Assembly (NCBI GenBank): GCA_964577275.1
Contig: CAZNYR010000102.1
Span: 1-14,088, forward strand
From: UBA2561 sp964577275
GTDB taxonomy: Bacteria > Bacteroidota > Bacteroidia > Cytophagales > Thermoflexibacteraceae
Length of the DNA: 14,088 nt
Reading direction: 5' to 3'
The notes beneath the pieces were generated by a model, which was not told the DNA's origin, ran no database searches, and saw nothing but the letters and a program-made list of their open reading frames with translations. The position numbers and the translations under genes were made by a program. Of the stretch, positions 1 through 8,135 are shown one piece after another. How positions within the stretch are numbered: the first letter of the stretch is position 1; each line of letters starts with the position of its first letter.

Positions 1-186
1 CAAGGTTTCTGTATCGCATAAAATCGAATTTGCGCCAAATTCAAATAAATATTTTCCCACTCGTTTGGATTGGATAGCGCCTCCCGCCTGAGGAGAGGCT
101 TCCAAAACTTGGTAAGCTATGCCTGCTTTTTCCAAAAAATGCGCCACAGCAAGCCCTGAAATGCCTGCACCGATAATTCCTATCAT
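1..186 (-). CDS. hemG: Protoporphyrinogen oxidase-like FAD enzyme, N-terminal fragment
   Basis: The first 62 codons are present; the rest of the gene runs off the left edge. The protein opens MIGIIGAGISGLAVAHFLEK, a GxGxxG dinucleotide-binding fold for FAD. It continues with a glutamate (VLEAS) placed to bind the ribose and a glycine-rich AGGAIQS segment typical of the amine oxidase / protoporphyrinogen oxidase superfamily. The FEFGANSIL stretch resembles Bacteroidota protoporphyrinogen oxidases, which oxidise protoporphyrinogen IX to protoporphyrin IX late in haem synthesis. The ATG at 186 is chosen because the FAD motif starts two residues in and a promoter-like box lies about 22 bases upstream. 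Alternatives are a phytoene desaturase or monoamine oxidase relative. The FAD fold is certain; the haem assignment is probable. Confidence 0.75.
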   Translation of the reverse strand, partial: MIGIIGAGISGLAVAHFLEKAGIAYQVLEASPQAGGAIQSKRVGKYLFEFGANSILCDTETL

Positions 187-207
187 TGATTTTGTAGTTT
201 TTTTTGA

Positions 208-215
208 CAAAGTTA
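208..215 (-). promoter_or_regulatory. Bacteroidota -7 promoter box for the FAD oxidase gene
   Basis: Read on the minus strand this is TAACTTTG, an exact match to the Bacteroidota TAnnTTTG element. It lies 22 bases before the ATG at 186, implying a short leader. No convincing -33 TTG is seen at the usual spacing, so the call rests on the -7 box and its position. Confidence 0.5.
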
Positions 216-267
216 AAAAGCCTAAATTGACTTTAGTTCTTAATGTATAAATCAAATAAAAAACGTA

Positions 268-2184
268 TTATTTAACAATTTCTAAACGTCCTTGATGATT
301 ATATTTTAGTTGTCGGTTTTCTAATAATTTCTGGATGGCATCCACATAATTTTGTTTGGTAAAATGTGTAGGGTTCAGCGTTTCTAACAAATCACTGGCA
401 TCTAAAGCTGTATATTTCAAGGCATTCAGAATTTGACTTTCGTAAGTTTCAGATTCGGTTTTATTCTGTGTTTTTCGTTTGTTTTTCAGACAGTTATCGC
501 ATACTTCGCACGCCAAATAATCGGTTTCGCCAAAGTAATTTAATAAAATTTTGGTTCGACATTCATTCGGAGCAGAGGCATATTTGATGACTGCGTTTAT
601 TTTTTCAAAATCTCGTTTTTTATTTTGCTCAATTTCATTTGAATCCATCCGTAAATCTGTGGCGTTTATCCGTGCCGAAGTAAAAGTAATTTGTGGTTTA
701 TCTCGTTGTGGAGAGTATGTAATTATCTGATTTTTAGAGAGATATGAAAGTACGTTTTTTACTTTTGTCGTGTCTGATTTGGTTTGTCGTGCTAATTGAA
801 GTTCAGAAATTTTTACAAAATTTGTAAAAACCGTACCTCCGTAATTTCTAAGTAAAAGTTTAATAAAAAAATCCAAAGAAGGCTGCATAATCTGGAAATT
901 ATACAATTCCGTTTTATTGACGATGATTTGTATTCTGGACGGACTAAAAAATGATTCCGAAAACTGTATAAATCCTTGTTTTTCAAGTAGTTTCAGGCTA
1001 TAAAAGCTCGTCAAATAGTCAAGTTTATACGTTTGGCAAAAGTCCTGTAAATCAAAGTCATAGCTTTCCATCGTATGACTTCCGACCGCCATATTAAAAT
1101 AATTAGCCAACCGCTGATATACATCCCGTACTAATTTTAAATTTGGATAACACTGCTCAACTTGTTTCTGGAGTTGTGGCAAATCTTTGGCATAAAATAA
1201 AGCCACCGCATAGGCTTTCTGCTCGTCCCTTCCTGCTCGTCCTGCTTCCTGATAATAGGCTTCCAGACTTTGCGGTAAGTCATTGTGAATCACAACTTTA
1301 ACATCAGGTTTGTCGATTCCCATACCAAAAGCATTGGTCGCTACCATGACCCGAATCCGATTTTCAATCCAATCCGTTTGCTTTCGATTTCGCTGTTCGT
1401 TGGTTAGTCCTGCATGATAAAAATCGGCAGAGATTTGTTGTTTTTGGAGATACTGGGCAATTTCTTTGGCTTTTTTTCTGGAATTAACATAAATCACAGC
1501 CGAACCATGTACCTTTTTGAGTATTTGATACATTTTTTGTTCTTTATCTTCCACTTTAAAGACGGAATATGACAAGTTTGGACGGGCAAAACTTTTTTGA
1601 AAAACTTTGGGATTCCGAAAATTGAGTTTGTCTTGAATGTCTTGTTTGACCGTTTCGGTCGCCGTAGCGGTCAGTGCAATGCACGGCACATCAGGCAAAA
1701 GTTCACGAAACGTACTGATATTCAGGTAAGAAGGTCTAAAATCATAGCCCCATTGCGAGATGCAATGCGCCTCGTCAATGGCTAACAAATTGACGTTCAT
1801 TTTTTTGGTGCGTTCCTGCATGATTTCGGTTTGGAGGCGTTCTGGAGAAACATACAAAAACTTCATATTTCCATATACGCAATTATCCAGCGTAACATCA
1901 ATTTCGTGGTAATTCATGCCCGAAAAAATAGCTACGGCATTGATTTTCCGTCGTTTAAGTTGTTCAACTTGGTCTTTCATCAGGGCAATAAGCGGAGAAA
2001 TGACGATGCAAATACCGTCTTTTGCCAGGGCAGGAATCTGAAAACAAAGGGATTTTCCGCCACCTGTTGGCATCAGGGCGAGCGTATCATTGCCTTCCAA
2101 AACAGACTGAATAATAGTTTCTTGTAGTGGTCTGAAATTTGTGTAGCCCCAATGCTGATGTAAAATCTGATGGATTTGATTCAT
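268..2184 (-). CDS. recQ: ATP-dependent DNA helicase RecQ
   Basis: A 3'-5' superfamily 2 DNA helicase acting in recombination and replication-fork repair. The helicase motifs are in order: motif 0 FRPLQ (17-21), Walker A PTGGGKS with Lys44, Walker B DEAH (137-140), motif III ALTATAT (170-176), motif V NAFGMGIDKPDV (about 283-294) and motif VI QEAGRAGRD (312-320). The zinc-binding part of the RecQ C-terminal region follows, with Cys542, Cys559, Cys562 and Cys565 as ligands, and then a winged-helix-like segment. At 638 residues there is little room for a canonical C-terminal HRDC domain, and none is recognisable. The ATG at 2184 is followed directly by the expected N-terminal sequence. The gene lies 81 bases from the FAD oxidase start on the same strand, but that gene has its own promoter box. 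Confidence 0.96.
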   Translation of the reverse strand: MNQIHQILHQHWGYTNFRPLQETIIQSVLEGNDTLALMPTGGGKSLCFQIPALAKDGICIVISPLIALMKDQVEQLKRRKINAVAIFSGMNYHEIDVTLDNCVYGNMKFLYVSPERLQTEIMQERTKKMNVNLLAIDEAHCISQWGYDFRPSYLNISTFRELLPDVPCIALTATATETVKQDIQDKLNFRNPKVFQKSFARPNLSYSVFKVEDKEQKMYQILKKVHGSAVIYVNSRKKAKEIAQYLQKQQISADFYHAGLTNEQRNRKQTDWIENRIRVMVATNAFGMGIDKPDVKVVIHNDLPQSLEAYYQEAGRAGRDEQKAYAVALFYAKDLPQLQKQVEQCYPNLKLVRDVYQRLANYFNMAVGSHTMESYDFDLQDFCQTYKLDYLTSFYSLKLLEKQGFIQFSESFFSPSRIQIIVNKTELYNFQIMQPSLDFFIKLLLRNYGGTVFTNFVKISELQLARQTKSDTTKVKNVLSYLSKNQIITYSPQRDKPQITFTSARINATDLRMDSNEIEQNKKRDFEKINAVIKYASAPNECRTKILLNYFGETDYLACEVCDNCLKNKRKTQNKTESETYESQILNALKYTALDASDLLETLNPTHFTKQNYVDAIQKLLENRQLKYNHQGRLEIVK

Positions 2185-2318
2185 AAAACTTTAAATTATA
2201 CCATTCATCCTTAAAAAAATTCTAAAAAAATTATTTTCATGTTATCTTTGTGCTAAACTTTAATTGTTTATTCATAAAAACTTAGCAATTATTGTTTAAT
2301 GAACACTTAACATTTTTG

Positions 2319-2326
2319 TAGCTTTG
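2319..2326 (+). promoter_or_regulatory. Candidate -7 promoter box for the small exported protein
   Basis: TAGCTTTG matches TAnnTTTG, with a TTG at 2292-2294 that is slightly farther upstream than the usual -33 spacing. A second exact match, TATCTTTG, lies at 2243-2250. Either would give a long 5' leader (about 125 or 200 bases) before the ATG at 2458. Confidence 0.4.
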
Positions 2327-2365
2327 GTCGTTATATAAGTTGGTATGATTTTTTGTGTAAGAACC

Positions 2366-2400
2366 TTAGGTACTCCTAAAGTAACCAATCGTTTTGGTTA
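2366..2400 (+). promoter_or_regulatory. Two adjacent short hairpins in the leader of the small exported protein
   Basis: TTAGG/CCTAA (2366-2370 and 2375-2379, loop of 4) is followed two bases later by TAACCAA/TTGGTTA (2382-2388 and 2394-2400, loop of 5). The second stem is a perfect 7 bp. Both lie between the candidate promoters and the start codon, so they would be part of the mRNA leader. Their function is unknown. No U-run follows, so they are not a terminator. Confidence 0.35.
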
Positions 2401-2457
2401 AACGTACACAATCATTTGATTCCCTAAAAACGTAAACATAAATAAATTTTATAAGCT

Positions 2458-2823
2458 ATGAGGTCATTAATATTCGCATTTTTGCCATTGGTTTTATTTA
2501 CGGGGATTTCATTGTCTAAATTGATGACGAAATCCAGCACGATAAAATATACCTGTCGGACGGAACAAGGCATTTTATTGGAGGCAAGCAATGACCAGAT
2601 TACGGTCAAATTGCCCAACGGAAAAGAAACCTCTTACAGGAAAGTCGTCCAAAAATCGGCGAAGGATTTTCGTTATTTTGAAGGAACAAATCAGAATGCA
2701 AACGCCCAAAAAGTGGAATTAAGCATCAAAAAAAGTCCACAAAACGATACGTATCAATTTACGGCAGTTTTAGGCTCGGAGGCGTATTCGGGTAGTGCGG
2801 AAGCCAAAACCGAAGGTGCTTGA
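2458..2823 (+). CDS. Small exported or membrane-anchored protein of unknown function
   Basis: A 121-residue protein not recognised as a named family. Residues 4-20 (LIFAFLPLVLFTGISLS) are a hydrophobic signal peptide or anchor. They are followed by a hydrophilic domain rich in alternating polar and hydrophobic residues (ILLEASNDQITVKL, QKVELSI, YQFTAVL), which suggests a small beta-sheet fold. There is one cysteine, Cys33, in an IKYTC context. The YTC...VKL...FRYF layout faintly recalls small MliC-like lysozyme inhibitors, but the resemblance is too weak to use as a name. The ATG at 2458 is the first in frame and begins the signal sequence. The gene stands alone between recQ, transcribed the other way, and a terminator. 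That it is a real gene is supported by the signal peptide, promoter boxes and terminator. Confidence 0.7.
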   Translation: MRSLIFAFLPLVLFTGISLSKLMTKSSTIKYTCRTEQGILLEASNDQITVKLPNGKETSYRKVVQKSAKDFRYFEGTNQNANAQKVELSIKKSPQNDTYQFTAVLGSEAYSGSAEAKTEGA

Positions 2824-2864
2824 TAATCAGAGGCTTCTATATGATTTTTTATTCATGCTTGACC

Positions 2865-2897
2865 ACCAAACACGAATAACTTGTGTTTGGTTTTTTT
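2865..2897 (+). terminator. Rho-independent terminator
   Basis: ACCAAACAC (2865-2873) pairs perfectly with GTGTTTGGT (2883-2891) across a 9-base loop, and a T-run follows to 2897. It lies 42 bases after the stop of the small exported protein and separates that gene from the converging autokinase gene. Confidence 0.8.
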
Positions 2898-2950
2898 AGG
2901 TTCTTGCGGTTGGCTGTGTCCAAAAAATGATTGTCGTGAATTGCATTATT

Positions 2951-5398
2951 TTAGTTTTTTTTAGAAAAAAATCTGCTGATTCGGTTTTTGATATTTTTGA
3001 CGATTGATGAGCTTGCATCATCATCATAATAGCCACTTCGGTAGCCATAACCGTAGCCATAACCGTAGCCATAATTGTACAAAGAACGTTTGGGTTTTAC
3101 GCCATTAAATACGATAGAAAGGCGATTGTAATTTTCGATACCACTTAATTTGTGATTTAATACTTCTCGCATATAAGGACGGGGCGTGTATTCGGCTTTG
3201 GTTACAAAAATCGGCAAATCGGCTTTTTTCATGGGCGCAAATCCATCCGTAACCACGCCAACAGGCGGCATATCAAACATGACGACATCATACGTTTGGT
3301 GCAATTCTTTAATAATTTCATCGAATCGTTCAGAAAGCAATAATTCGGATGGATTTGGCGGTTGCGGACCTGACGTAATGTAATCCAAATTAGGAATCTC
3401 GGAATGTCGAATACAATCTGAAACGATACTTTTATGAATCAATAACGTACTCATTCCCATGAGGTTATCTTGGCTTCCGAAGGCAAAATGAATTTTAGGT
3501 TTTCGCAAATCCAAGTCCAAAATCACTACTTTTTGTTCTGAAAGAGCAATAATTCCCGCCAAATTCACGGCTACAAATGTTTTTCCCTCTCCGCTGATGG
3601 TCGAAGTAACCGAAATGATGCGTTTACTTTTGTTTGCCTGACTCATAAAATCCAAATTGGTACGAATCGAGCGCAATGCCTCGCTGATAGAAGACTTGGG
3701 ATTGTGATGAATGACTAATTGTGAATGTTTCATCTTGGATTTGGTATAAAGTGGTACTTCACCCAAAATAGGTACAGATGTAATTTTTTTGAGTTCTTTG
3801 AGATTTACAATCCGATTTTGCATCACATAACGCACCATAACCAACACAATCGACAAAAACCCAGCAAATGCCAATGCCGAAAGATAAAACTTTTCTCCGA
3901 CAGGATAAATGGGTTCTTTGGGCATAGAAGCGTGTTGAATAACATGAAAATCAGGCAACGTACCGACCTCCGCCAGTTCGGTTTCTATCATGCTATTGAG
4001 AATAATATCATAACTTTTTTCATAAAAATCCAGATAACGTTTCATCAAATTAAGCTGAATATCATCCTCACTTTGTCCCGGAATTTTGTTTCGGCTGGCG
4101 GTCGTAATCGAATCTTGCTCATAAATCTTACGATAAAGTCGTTCTTTATTGAAAGAAACATAGCGCAAAAAATCCTTTTGCAGCGAATCCAGCGTCATTT
4201 TGCGCTGTTTGTAGGCAAATGTTTTTGGGGTATAACCTTGATAAATCAGCTTTTCGAGGGCTTGTCTTGCCTGATAAATTTGCGTGATGATTGCGGTCAG
4301 TTGGGATGCAGAGGTAATGTCCTGTGCAATCGCCGTAGTAATTAGGACGCTTGAATCGGAAGCCAAAAAGTTCATCACTTTATCATAAATGCCAAGTTCA
4401 GCCCGATATCTAAACTTATTTTCTTGTGCCACCCGCATTTTATCCAAAAGAACCTCCACATTCACATTCAAATCTTCGGTAGAAATATTATTAGAATCCT
4501 TATAAAAATTGATTTTGTATTTCCAATAATCCATGTACTTTTCGATGGTATCCTTGCGCTGTTGCAAATAAAATTTTTTCTGGCGATAAATTCGATTTTT
4601 GTCATTAATCGAAAACTTCAGATACGCCGTATCTGCAGCATTGACTATCGCCATCGCCTTCGTGATATTGGGGTCTTGATAGGTAATGGATAAGGTTAAG
4701 GCATTGACATTGATAATCTGAACGCTCAAATTTTGGGCGATAAGTTGTTGCGCCCGACTTTCAGTACGGAAAGTAAAATAATATTTGCCCGTCAAGGTTT
4801 GTTGGCTAAAAAAAGAGGTGGGAATAATCGTACATCTAAAATGTTCATTGCTAACTTCTTGATTTACAATACCTTCCTGCCGATATTCTTGATTATCGAC
4901 ATAATACGTGAGTTCGTAATTTTGGTCGGATTTGAAATGAATATCAATTTTCTGCTCATACATTTGTCCGTGCTTAATTTCGTAATTCTGCACATCAAAT
5001 GGTGAATTATTGAACATTTCAAAATCATTGATTCGTCCTTGCGAATATTTCGTTACCTCCAATTTTAGGGCTTCCACGATACGTTCATGAATGACAGACG
5101 AATTAATAATCGAAATTTCACTATTTAGATAATTTTGTTTTTCGTTATCATTCTTAAAAATTCCGATGCCCAAATCGCTGGCTGTTCCTTTCATCTCCAA
5201 TTTGAGCTGGGAGGCGGATTCATAAATCGGTATTTGGTAGTACAAATACGTATAAACCACGGAAATACAGCACAAAAAAATGAGCATAATCCAAATAAAA
5301 CTCTTGCGAAATGCCCGCAAAAGTTTCATAGGGTCAAAATCGACTAAAGGATTACTTTCTTCTTGTTGTGGCGAGTCGATGTATTCGTATTCTGCCAT
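2951..5398 (-). CDS. Wzc-like polysaccharide co-polymerase and tyrosine autokinase (BY-kinase)
   Basis: An inner-membrane protein that controls polysaccharide polymerisation and export by autophosphorylating on tyrosine. It has 815 residues from the chosen ATG at 5398. It contains TM1 (about 34-53) at the head of a Wzz-type chain-length domain, a long periplasmic helical region, a PKEPIYPVGEKF stretch (about 494-505) before TM2 (about 506-526), and a cytoplasmic kinase. The kinase has Walker A SGEGKT (Lys606), Walker A' VVILDLDLRKPK and Walker B VVMFDMPP (Asp709). The C-terminus has a cluster of nine tyrosines (YNYGYGYGYGYGYRSGYY), the usual phosphoacceptor tail. A longer reading from 5437 is possible. 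However, 5398 overlaps the upstream stop as TAATG and follows a GGGGGA stretch, indicating translational coupling to the export lipoprotein gene. No glycosyltransferase or phosphatase genes are next to it. Confidence 0.95.
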   Translation of the reverse strand: MAEYEYIDSPQQEESNPLVDFDPMKLLRAFRKSFIWIMLIFLCCISVVYTYLYYQIPIYESASQLKLEMKGTASDLGIGIFKNDNEKQNYLNSEISIINSSVIHERIVEALKLEVTKYSQGRINDFEMFNNSPFDVQNYEIKHGQMYEQKIDIHFKSDQNYELTYYVDNQEYRQEGIVNQEVSNEHFRCTIIPTSFFSQQTLTGKYYFTFRTESRAQQLIAQNLSVQIINVNALTLSITYQDPNITKAMAIVNAADTAYLKFSINDKNRIYRQKKFYLQQRKDTIEKYMDYWKYKINFYKDSNNISTEDLNVNVEVLLDKMRVAQENKFRYRAELGIYDKVMNFLASDSSVLITTAIAQDITSASQLTAIITQIYQARQALEKLIYQGYTPKTFAYKQRKMTLDSLQKDFLRYVSFNKERLYRKIYEQDSITTASRNKIPGQSEDDIQLNLMKRYLDFYEKSYDIILNSMIETELAEVGTLPDFHVIQHASMPKEPIYPVGEKFYLSALAFAGFLSIVLVMVRYVMQNRIVNLKELKKITSVPILGEVPLYTKSKMKHSQLVIHHNPKSSISEALRSIRTNLDFMSQANKSKRIISVTSTISGEGKTFVAVNLAGIIALSEQKVVILDLDLRKPKIHFAFGSQDNLMGMSTLLIHKSIVSDCIRHSEIPNLDYITSGPQPPNPSELLLSERFDEIIKELHQTYDVVMFDMPPVGVVTDGFAPMKKADLPIFVTKAEYTPRPYMREVLNHKLSGIENYNRLSIVFNGVKPKRSLYNYGYGYGYGYGYRSGYYDDDASSSIVKNIKNRISRFFSKKN
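3041..3076 (-). repeat. 12-bp tandem repeat encoding the Gly-Tyr tail of the autokinase
   Basis: Three copies of a 12-base unit (plus-strand GTAGCCATAACC) lie at 3041-3052, 3053-3064 and 3065-3076; the last differs at two bases. Each encodes Gly-Tyr-Gly-Tyr in the phosphoacceptor tail. Repeats like this can gain or lose units in frame by slippage, changing the number of tyrosines. Confidence 0.9.
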
Positions 5399-6258
5399 TA
5401 TCCCCCACTGTTTTTGTTTGTTTGTAAGACCACCCACAAGGTAATTGCGGATGTAATAAAACCTGTAATTTCGGCAAAAATACGAGTAACACTTCGCACC
5501 TCTTCGGCAGCTTGTTGGATTTTGCGCCGTCTGGGTTCGACATAAATAACATCATTGGGACGCACCTGCATATTGGCATTTTTCACGCCCTGCCAAGTCG
5601 ATAAATCAATCGACTGAATAATCGGTTGGTCAGATAAAACATTCCGAATAACCCGAATTTTATCGTTTCGGGTGCTACGGTCGAGATTTCCGCCTGCCAT
5701 GACCAAGACTTCGGTCAGGCTCATGCTTTCGTAGGGTAATGTAATGATTCGGTTGCCTAATGCGCCCATGACCACAACCCGCCGATTCGCAATCTGGGTG
5801 CGGGCATACGAATTTTCGTAATATTGCTGATAAGCCACCGAAATCAAACTATCTAATTGATAAATTTTTCGACCTTCGACCTCCAAGCCACCCACCAAAG
5901 GCAAATAAACTTTGCCATCGTCCTGCACGGTGTAAGATTGATTTTGGTATCGTAATGCACTGGTATTCACGTTGTTACCATTGTTTCGATTCATCATTAA
6001 CTCAAATTGCCCCTCCAGACGCAATTCGCCATCGGGGTCAATCAATAATTCGCCTTTATTGGTAAAAAGTCGAAAAGAGATTTCATCAAATCGTTCGATG
6101 ACATAGTTTTTTTCGGCTTCGATTTTCATTTGTTGAAAAACAGGATTATCATTGATGCCATCTTCCAGATTGAACAAAATATCGAATTTGGTTACGGCAC
6201 AGGACGAGCATACCAACGAAAACAGCAAGAAAAACCCCACGCATGACAACTTATTCAT
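5398..6258 (-). CDS. Wza-like polysaccharide export outer-membrane lipoprotein
   Basis: Probable outer-membrane component of a capsule or exopolysaccharide exporter, partner of the downstream tyrosine autokinase. The 286-residue protein has a signal peptide ending in VCSSC, with Cys20 the likely lipidated residue (a loose lipobox, as is common in Bacteroidota). The polysaccharide biosynthesis/export domain covers about 51-160, including FDEISFRLF and DGKVYLPLVGGLEVEGR. An SLBB-type segment (about 161-240) follows, with VVVMGALGNRIITLP and LTEVLVMAGG. A hydrophobic helix (about 259-279) near the C-terminus may be a membrane anchor. The stop codon overlaps the autokinase start by one base, so the two are almost certainly co-translated. 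The gene lies 118 bases after the CBS-domain gene, with no clear promoter or terminator between them. Confidence 0.92.
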   Translation of the reverse strand: MNKLSCVGFFLLFSLVCSSCAVTKFDILFNLEDGINDNPVFQQMKIEAEKNYVIERFDEISFRLFTNKGELLIDPDGELRLEGQFELMMNRNNGNNVNTSALRYQNQSYTVQDDGKVYLPLVGGLEVEGRKIYQLDSLISVAYQQYYENSYARTQIANRRVVVMGALGNRIITLPYESMSLTEVLVMAGGNLDRSTRNDKIRVIRNVLSDQPIIQSIDLSTWQGVKNANMQVRPNDVIYVEPRRRKIQQAAEEVRSVTRIFAEITGFITSAITLWVVLQTNKNSGG

Positions 6259-6376
6259 AATTTACGATACTTGTTGGATGATTTGCTTTGTTTCAGAACG
6301 TGAAGTTAGTGGTTTTACTCGAAAAAACTGAAGGTTGCATCGGATAAAACACCCCAAAGATTGGCATCATATCAGG

Positions 6377-7042
6377 CTAAATTTCCAAATATTTCAGGAG
6401 CAAATCCAGTCGTTTTTTATCGTAAATATTGACCTCCTCCTCCGAATACGTACCAACGATTTCATATTCAAAGCGTTCTAACGTAGCGATAAAATGCAGG
6501 ACTTCGATTTTATTGAGCTTGAGCGTGATGGTTAATTTGTGATTTTTCTCATTTTTATCCACCAAAACCCCTATGATTTTGAGGTAATGCGTTTCGGCTA
6601 ATCGGCTTAATTGCGCCAGCGAATAATCTCGTTCAGCCACTATCAGCACAACGACCGCGCCTTTCTGTTGGATGGTATAGGATTTGATGAGCGATTTGGC
6701 AATTTCTGACAAAGGCACCACGCCCATAAGTGTCTGAAATTCATCGGTTACGGGAATAAAATCCATGCCTTCTTTGGTGAGTCGAAGACTCTCAAACAAA
6801 TGTTGTCGGGTAAGCGCATAATTATCTGGATAAAGCAATTCCATGTCCGCAATTTTGGGATTATCCAATAATGTGGCGTGATACAACACCTCTTCGGATA
6901 AAATACCTTGATATTGGTTGGCTTCATCAATGACGGGCAGTTGTGTCATCGGCACATCTTCCAGACGGGAGAGTGCCTCTTCAGCATGGTCGGTGGGTCG
7001 GAGTCTGGGAATAGAAGTATCAATAAAATTATCTATTTGCAT
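6377..7042 (-). CDS. CBS-domain protein with C-terminal ACT-like region (AcuB-type)
   Basis: A 221-residue soluble protein. Residues 1-58 and about 65-120 form a pair of CBS domains, which in known proteins bind adenine nucleotides or S-adenosylmethionine. Matching segments are TQLPVIDEANQYQGILSEE and DFIPVTDEFQTLMGVVPLSE. Residues about 128-200 (AVVVLIVAERDYSLAQLSRL, KLTITLKLNK, YEIVGTYSEEE) look like an ACT-like regulatory fold. The arrangement matches the AcuB-like group, whose function is poorly defined. The ATG at 7042 starts the first CBS domain directly. The gene follows the alpha/beta hydrolase on the same strand after 190 bases. From memory, an alpha/beta hydrolase followed by a CBS protein is a recurring pair in Cytophagales, often beside NAD kinase; no NAD kinase gene is present here. 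Confidence 0.85.
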   Translation of the reverse strand: MQIDNFIDTSIPRLRPTDHAEEALSRLEDVPMTQLPVIDEANQYQGILSEEVLYHATLLDNPKIADMELLYPDNYALTRQHLFESLRLTKEGMDFIPVTDEFQTLMGVVPLSEIAKSLIKSYTIQQKGAVVVLIVAERDYSLAQLSRLAETHYLKIIGVLVDKNEKNHKLTITLKLNKIEVLHFIATLERFEYEIVGTYSEEEVNIYDKKRLDLLLKYLEI

Positions 7043-7147
7043 GAAGTTATTTTTTGACCATTATTTAAGATGTTCAGATAGTAACTAATAGTACATATTA
7101 CGATGATAATACCGAAAAAGATAACATTTTTAAAATATTTTAGGATT

Positions 7148-7189
7148 AAAACCTTCGGCAAAAACCGAAAAGCATCTGACAAAGGTTTT
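7148..7189 (-). terminator. Possible terminator or hairpin after the alpha/beta hydrolase
   Basis: AAAACCTT (7148-7155) and AAGGTTTT (7182-7189) form an 8-bp inverted repeat, with an inner TTCGG/CCGAA stem in part of the loop. On the minus strand it lies about 44 bases beyond the hydrolase stop and ends in TTTTAA. The T-run is short, so termination is uncertain. Confidence 0.35.
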
Positions 7190-7232
7190 TTACCAATCAT
7201 TTGGTGGTAATTGGGGGCAAAATGTTTCCGTA

Positions 7233-7991
7233 CTATTTTCGGCGTTGCATAAAATCATGCAAATAGTTGTTGAATAATTGCGGATGTTCCATCATGGGGG
7301 CGTGTCCGCATTTATCAATAAAACGCAATTCCGTATCAGGAATTAATCGGTCAAAATCATGGGCGACACTCGGCGGCGTAATCGTATCATTTAATCCCCA
7401 AATCAATAAAGTGGGTATATCAATCTGGTGCAATTCGTTTGCCATATTGTGCCGTTGTGCCGACTTGGCAATCGAAACCATCCGCATACATTTGGGAATG
7501 CTTCGAGTAACTTCAAAGACCTCATCGACCAGTTCTTCGGTCGCAATTTGGGGGTCAAAAAATGTATAGGCAACTCGGTCTTTGATATATTCATAATTCC
7601 CTCGTTTGGGATAAGAACCGCCCATGGCGTGTTCAAAAAGTCCCGAACTGCCCGTCAAAACCAACCGCTTGACTTGTATCTTGTTTTTTAGGGTGTACAT
7701 CAAGCCCAGATGTCCTCCTAAGGAATTTCCGATAAGCGTAAATTCCTTTAAATCAAGAAATTCCACGAATTTTTCTGTAAAATCTAACAAGCCTTCGAGT
7801 TTGGCTTGGGGTCTGGGAATCTCATAAATAGGGAGCATCGGAATTACCAAACGGTAATTTTCTTGGGTAGATGCTACCACTTCTTTCCAGTTGCTTAATG
7901 CGCCGAAAAGCCCATGCAGAAGTAACAACGTTTCTTCGCCTTTTCCCTCGTCTATGTATTTGAATCCTTCCGCTTCCTTGACGTTCAACAT
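7233..7991 (-). CDS. Alpha/beta-fold hydrolase
   Basis: A 252-residue hydrolase with a complete catalytic set. It has HGLFG (26-30, oxyanion hole), the nucleophile elbow GNSLGG with Ser90, the acid Asp202 in WGLNDTITPP, and His230 in CGHAPMMEHP. The length and the central TLLLLHG and LTLIG-like strands fit the common MhpC/BioH-type esterase or C-C hydrolase group. The substrate cannot be read from sequence. The ATG at 7991 is preferred; a TTG at 8000 would add three residues. A minus-strand TATGTTTG promoter box lies about 32 bases upstream of the ATG. The gene is divergent from the peroxiredoxin-like gene and upstream of the CBS-domain gene. Confidence 0.92.
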   Translation of the reverse strand: MLNVKEAEGFKYIDEGKGEETLLLLHGLFGALSNWKEVVASTQENYRLVIPMLPIYEIPRPQAKLEGLLDFTEKFVEFLDLKEFTLIGNSLGGHLGLMYTLKNKIQVKRLVLTGSSGLFEHAMGGSYPKRGNYEYIKDRVAYTFFDPQIATEELVDEVFEVTRSIPKCMRMVSIAKSAQRHNMANELHQIDIPTLLIWGLNDTITPPSVAHDFDRLIPDTELRFIDKCGHAPMMEHPQLFNNYLHDFMQRRK

Positions 7992-8022
7992 ACCGAACAA
8001 TTATTATTAATTTGAACCAGCG

Positions 8023-8030
8023 CAAACATA
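8023..8030 (-). promoter_or_regulatory. -7 promoter box for the alpha/beta hydrolase
   Basis: Read on the minus strand this is TATGTTTG, an exact TAnnTTTG match about 32 bases before the ATG at 7991. A TTG at the usual -33 distance is not evident. Confidence 0.55.
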
Positions 8031-8135
8031 CCGAAAATATTTGATAATTTAAATCTGCCCCCTGAATCTGGCTTGATTTGTCCGTCAAATGACATTTTTT
8101 TTTCGGGAGGTATCATGCCCTAAAATCTGTCCCGA

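Noticed and set aside
3725..4345. A 206-codon open frame on the plus strand inside the autokinase gene.
   Set aside because: It is antisense to a well-supported coding region, has no recognisable motif and has no promoter of its own.
5398..5437. A 13-residue longer N-terminus for the tyrosine autokinase starting at 5437.
   Set aside because: The ATG at 5398 overlaps the upstream stop as TAATG, has a G-rich stretch before it, and the extra residues would lie inside the export lipoprotein gene.
6259..6376. A promoter for the export lipoprotein gene (AATCTTTG on the minus strand near 6355-6362).
   Set aside because: It mismatches the first base of TAnnTTTG, lacks a -33 element and lies about 100 bases upstream. 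Read-through from the CBS gene is equally possible.
7992..8000. TTG start at 8000 for the alpha/beta hydrolase.
   Set aside because: An ATG three codons later at 7991 gives a complete protein and a normal leader from the promoter box at 8023-8030.
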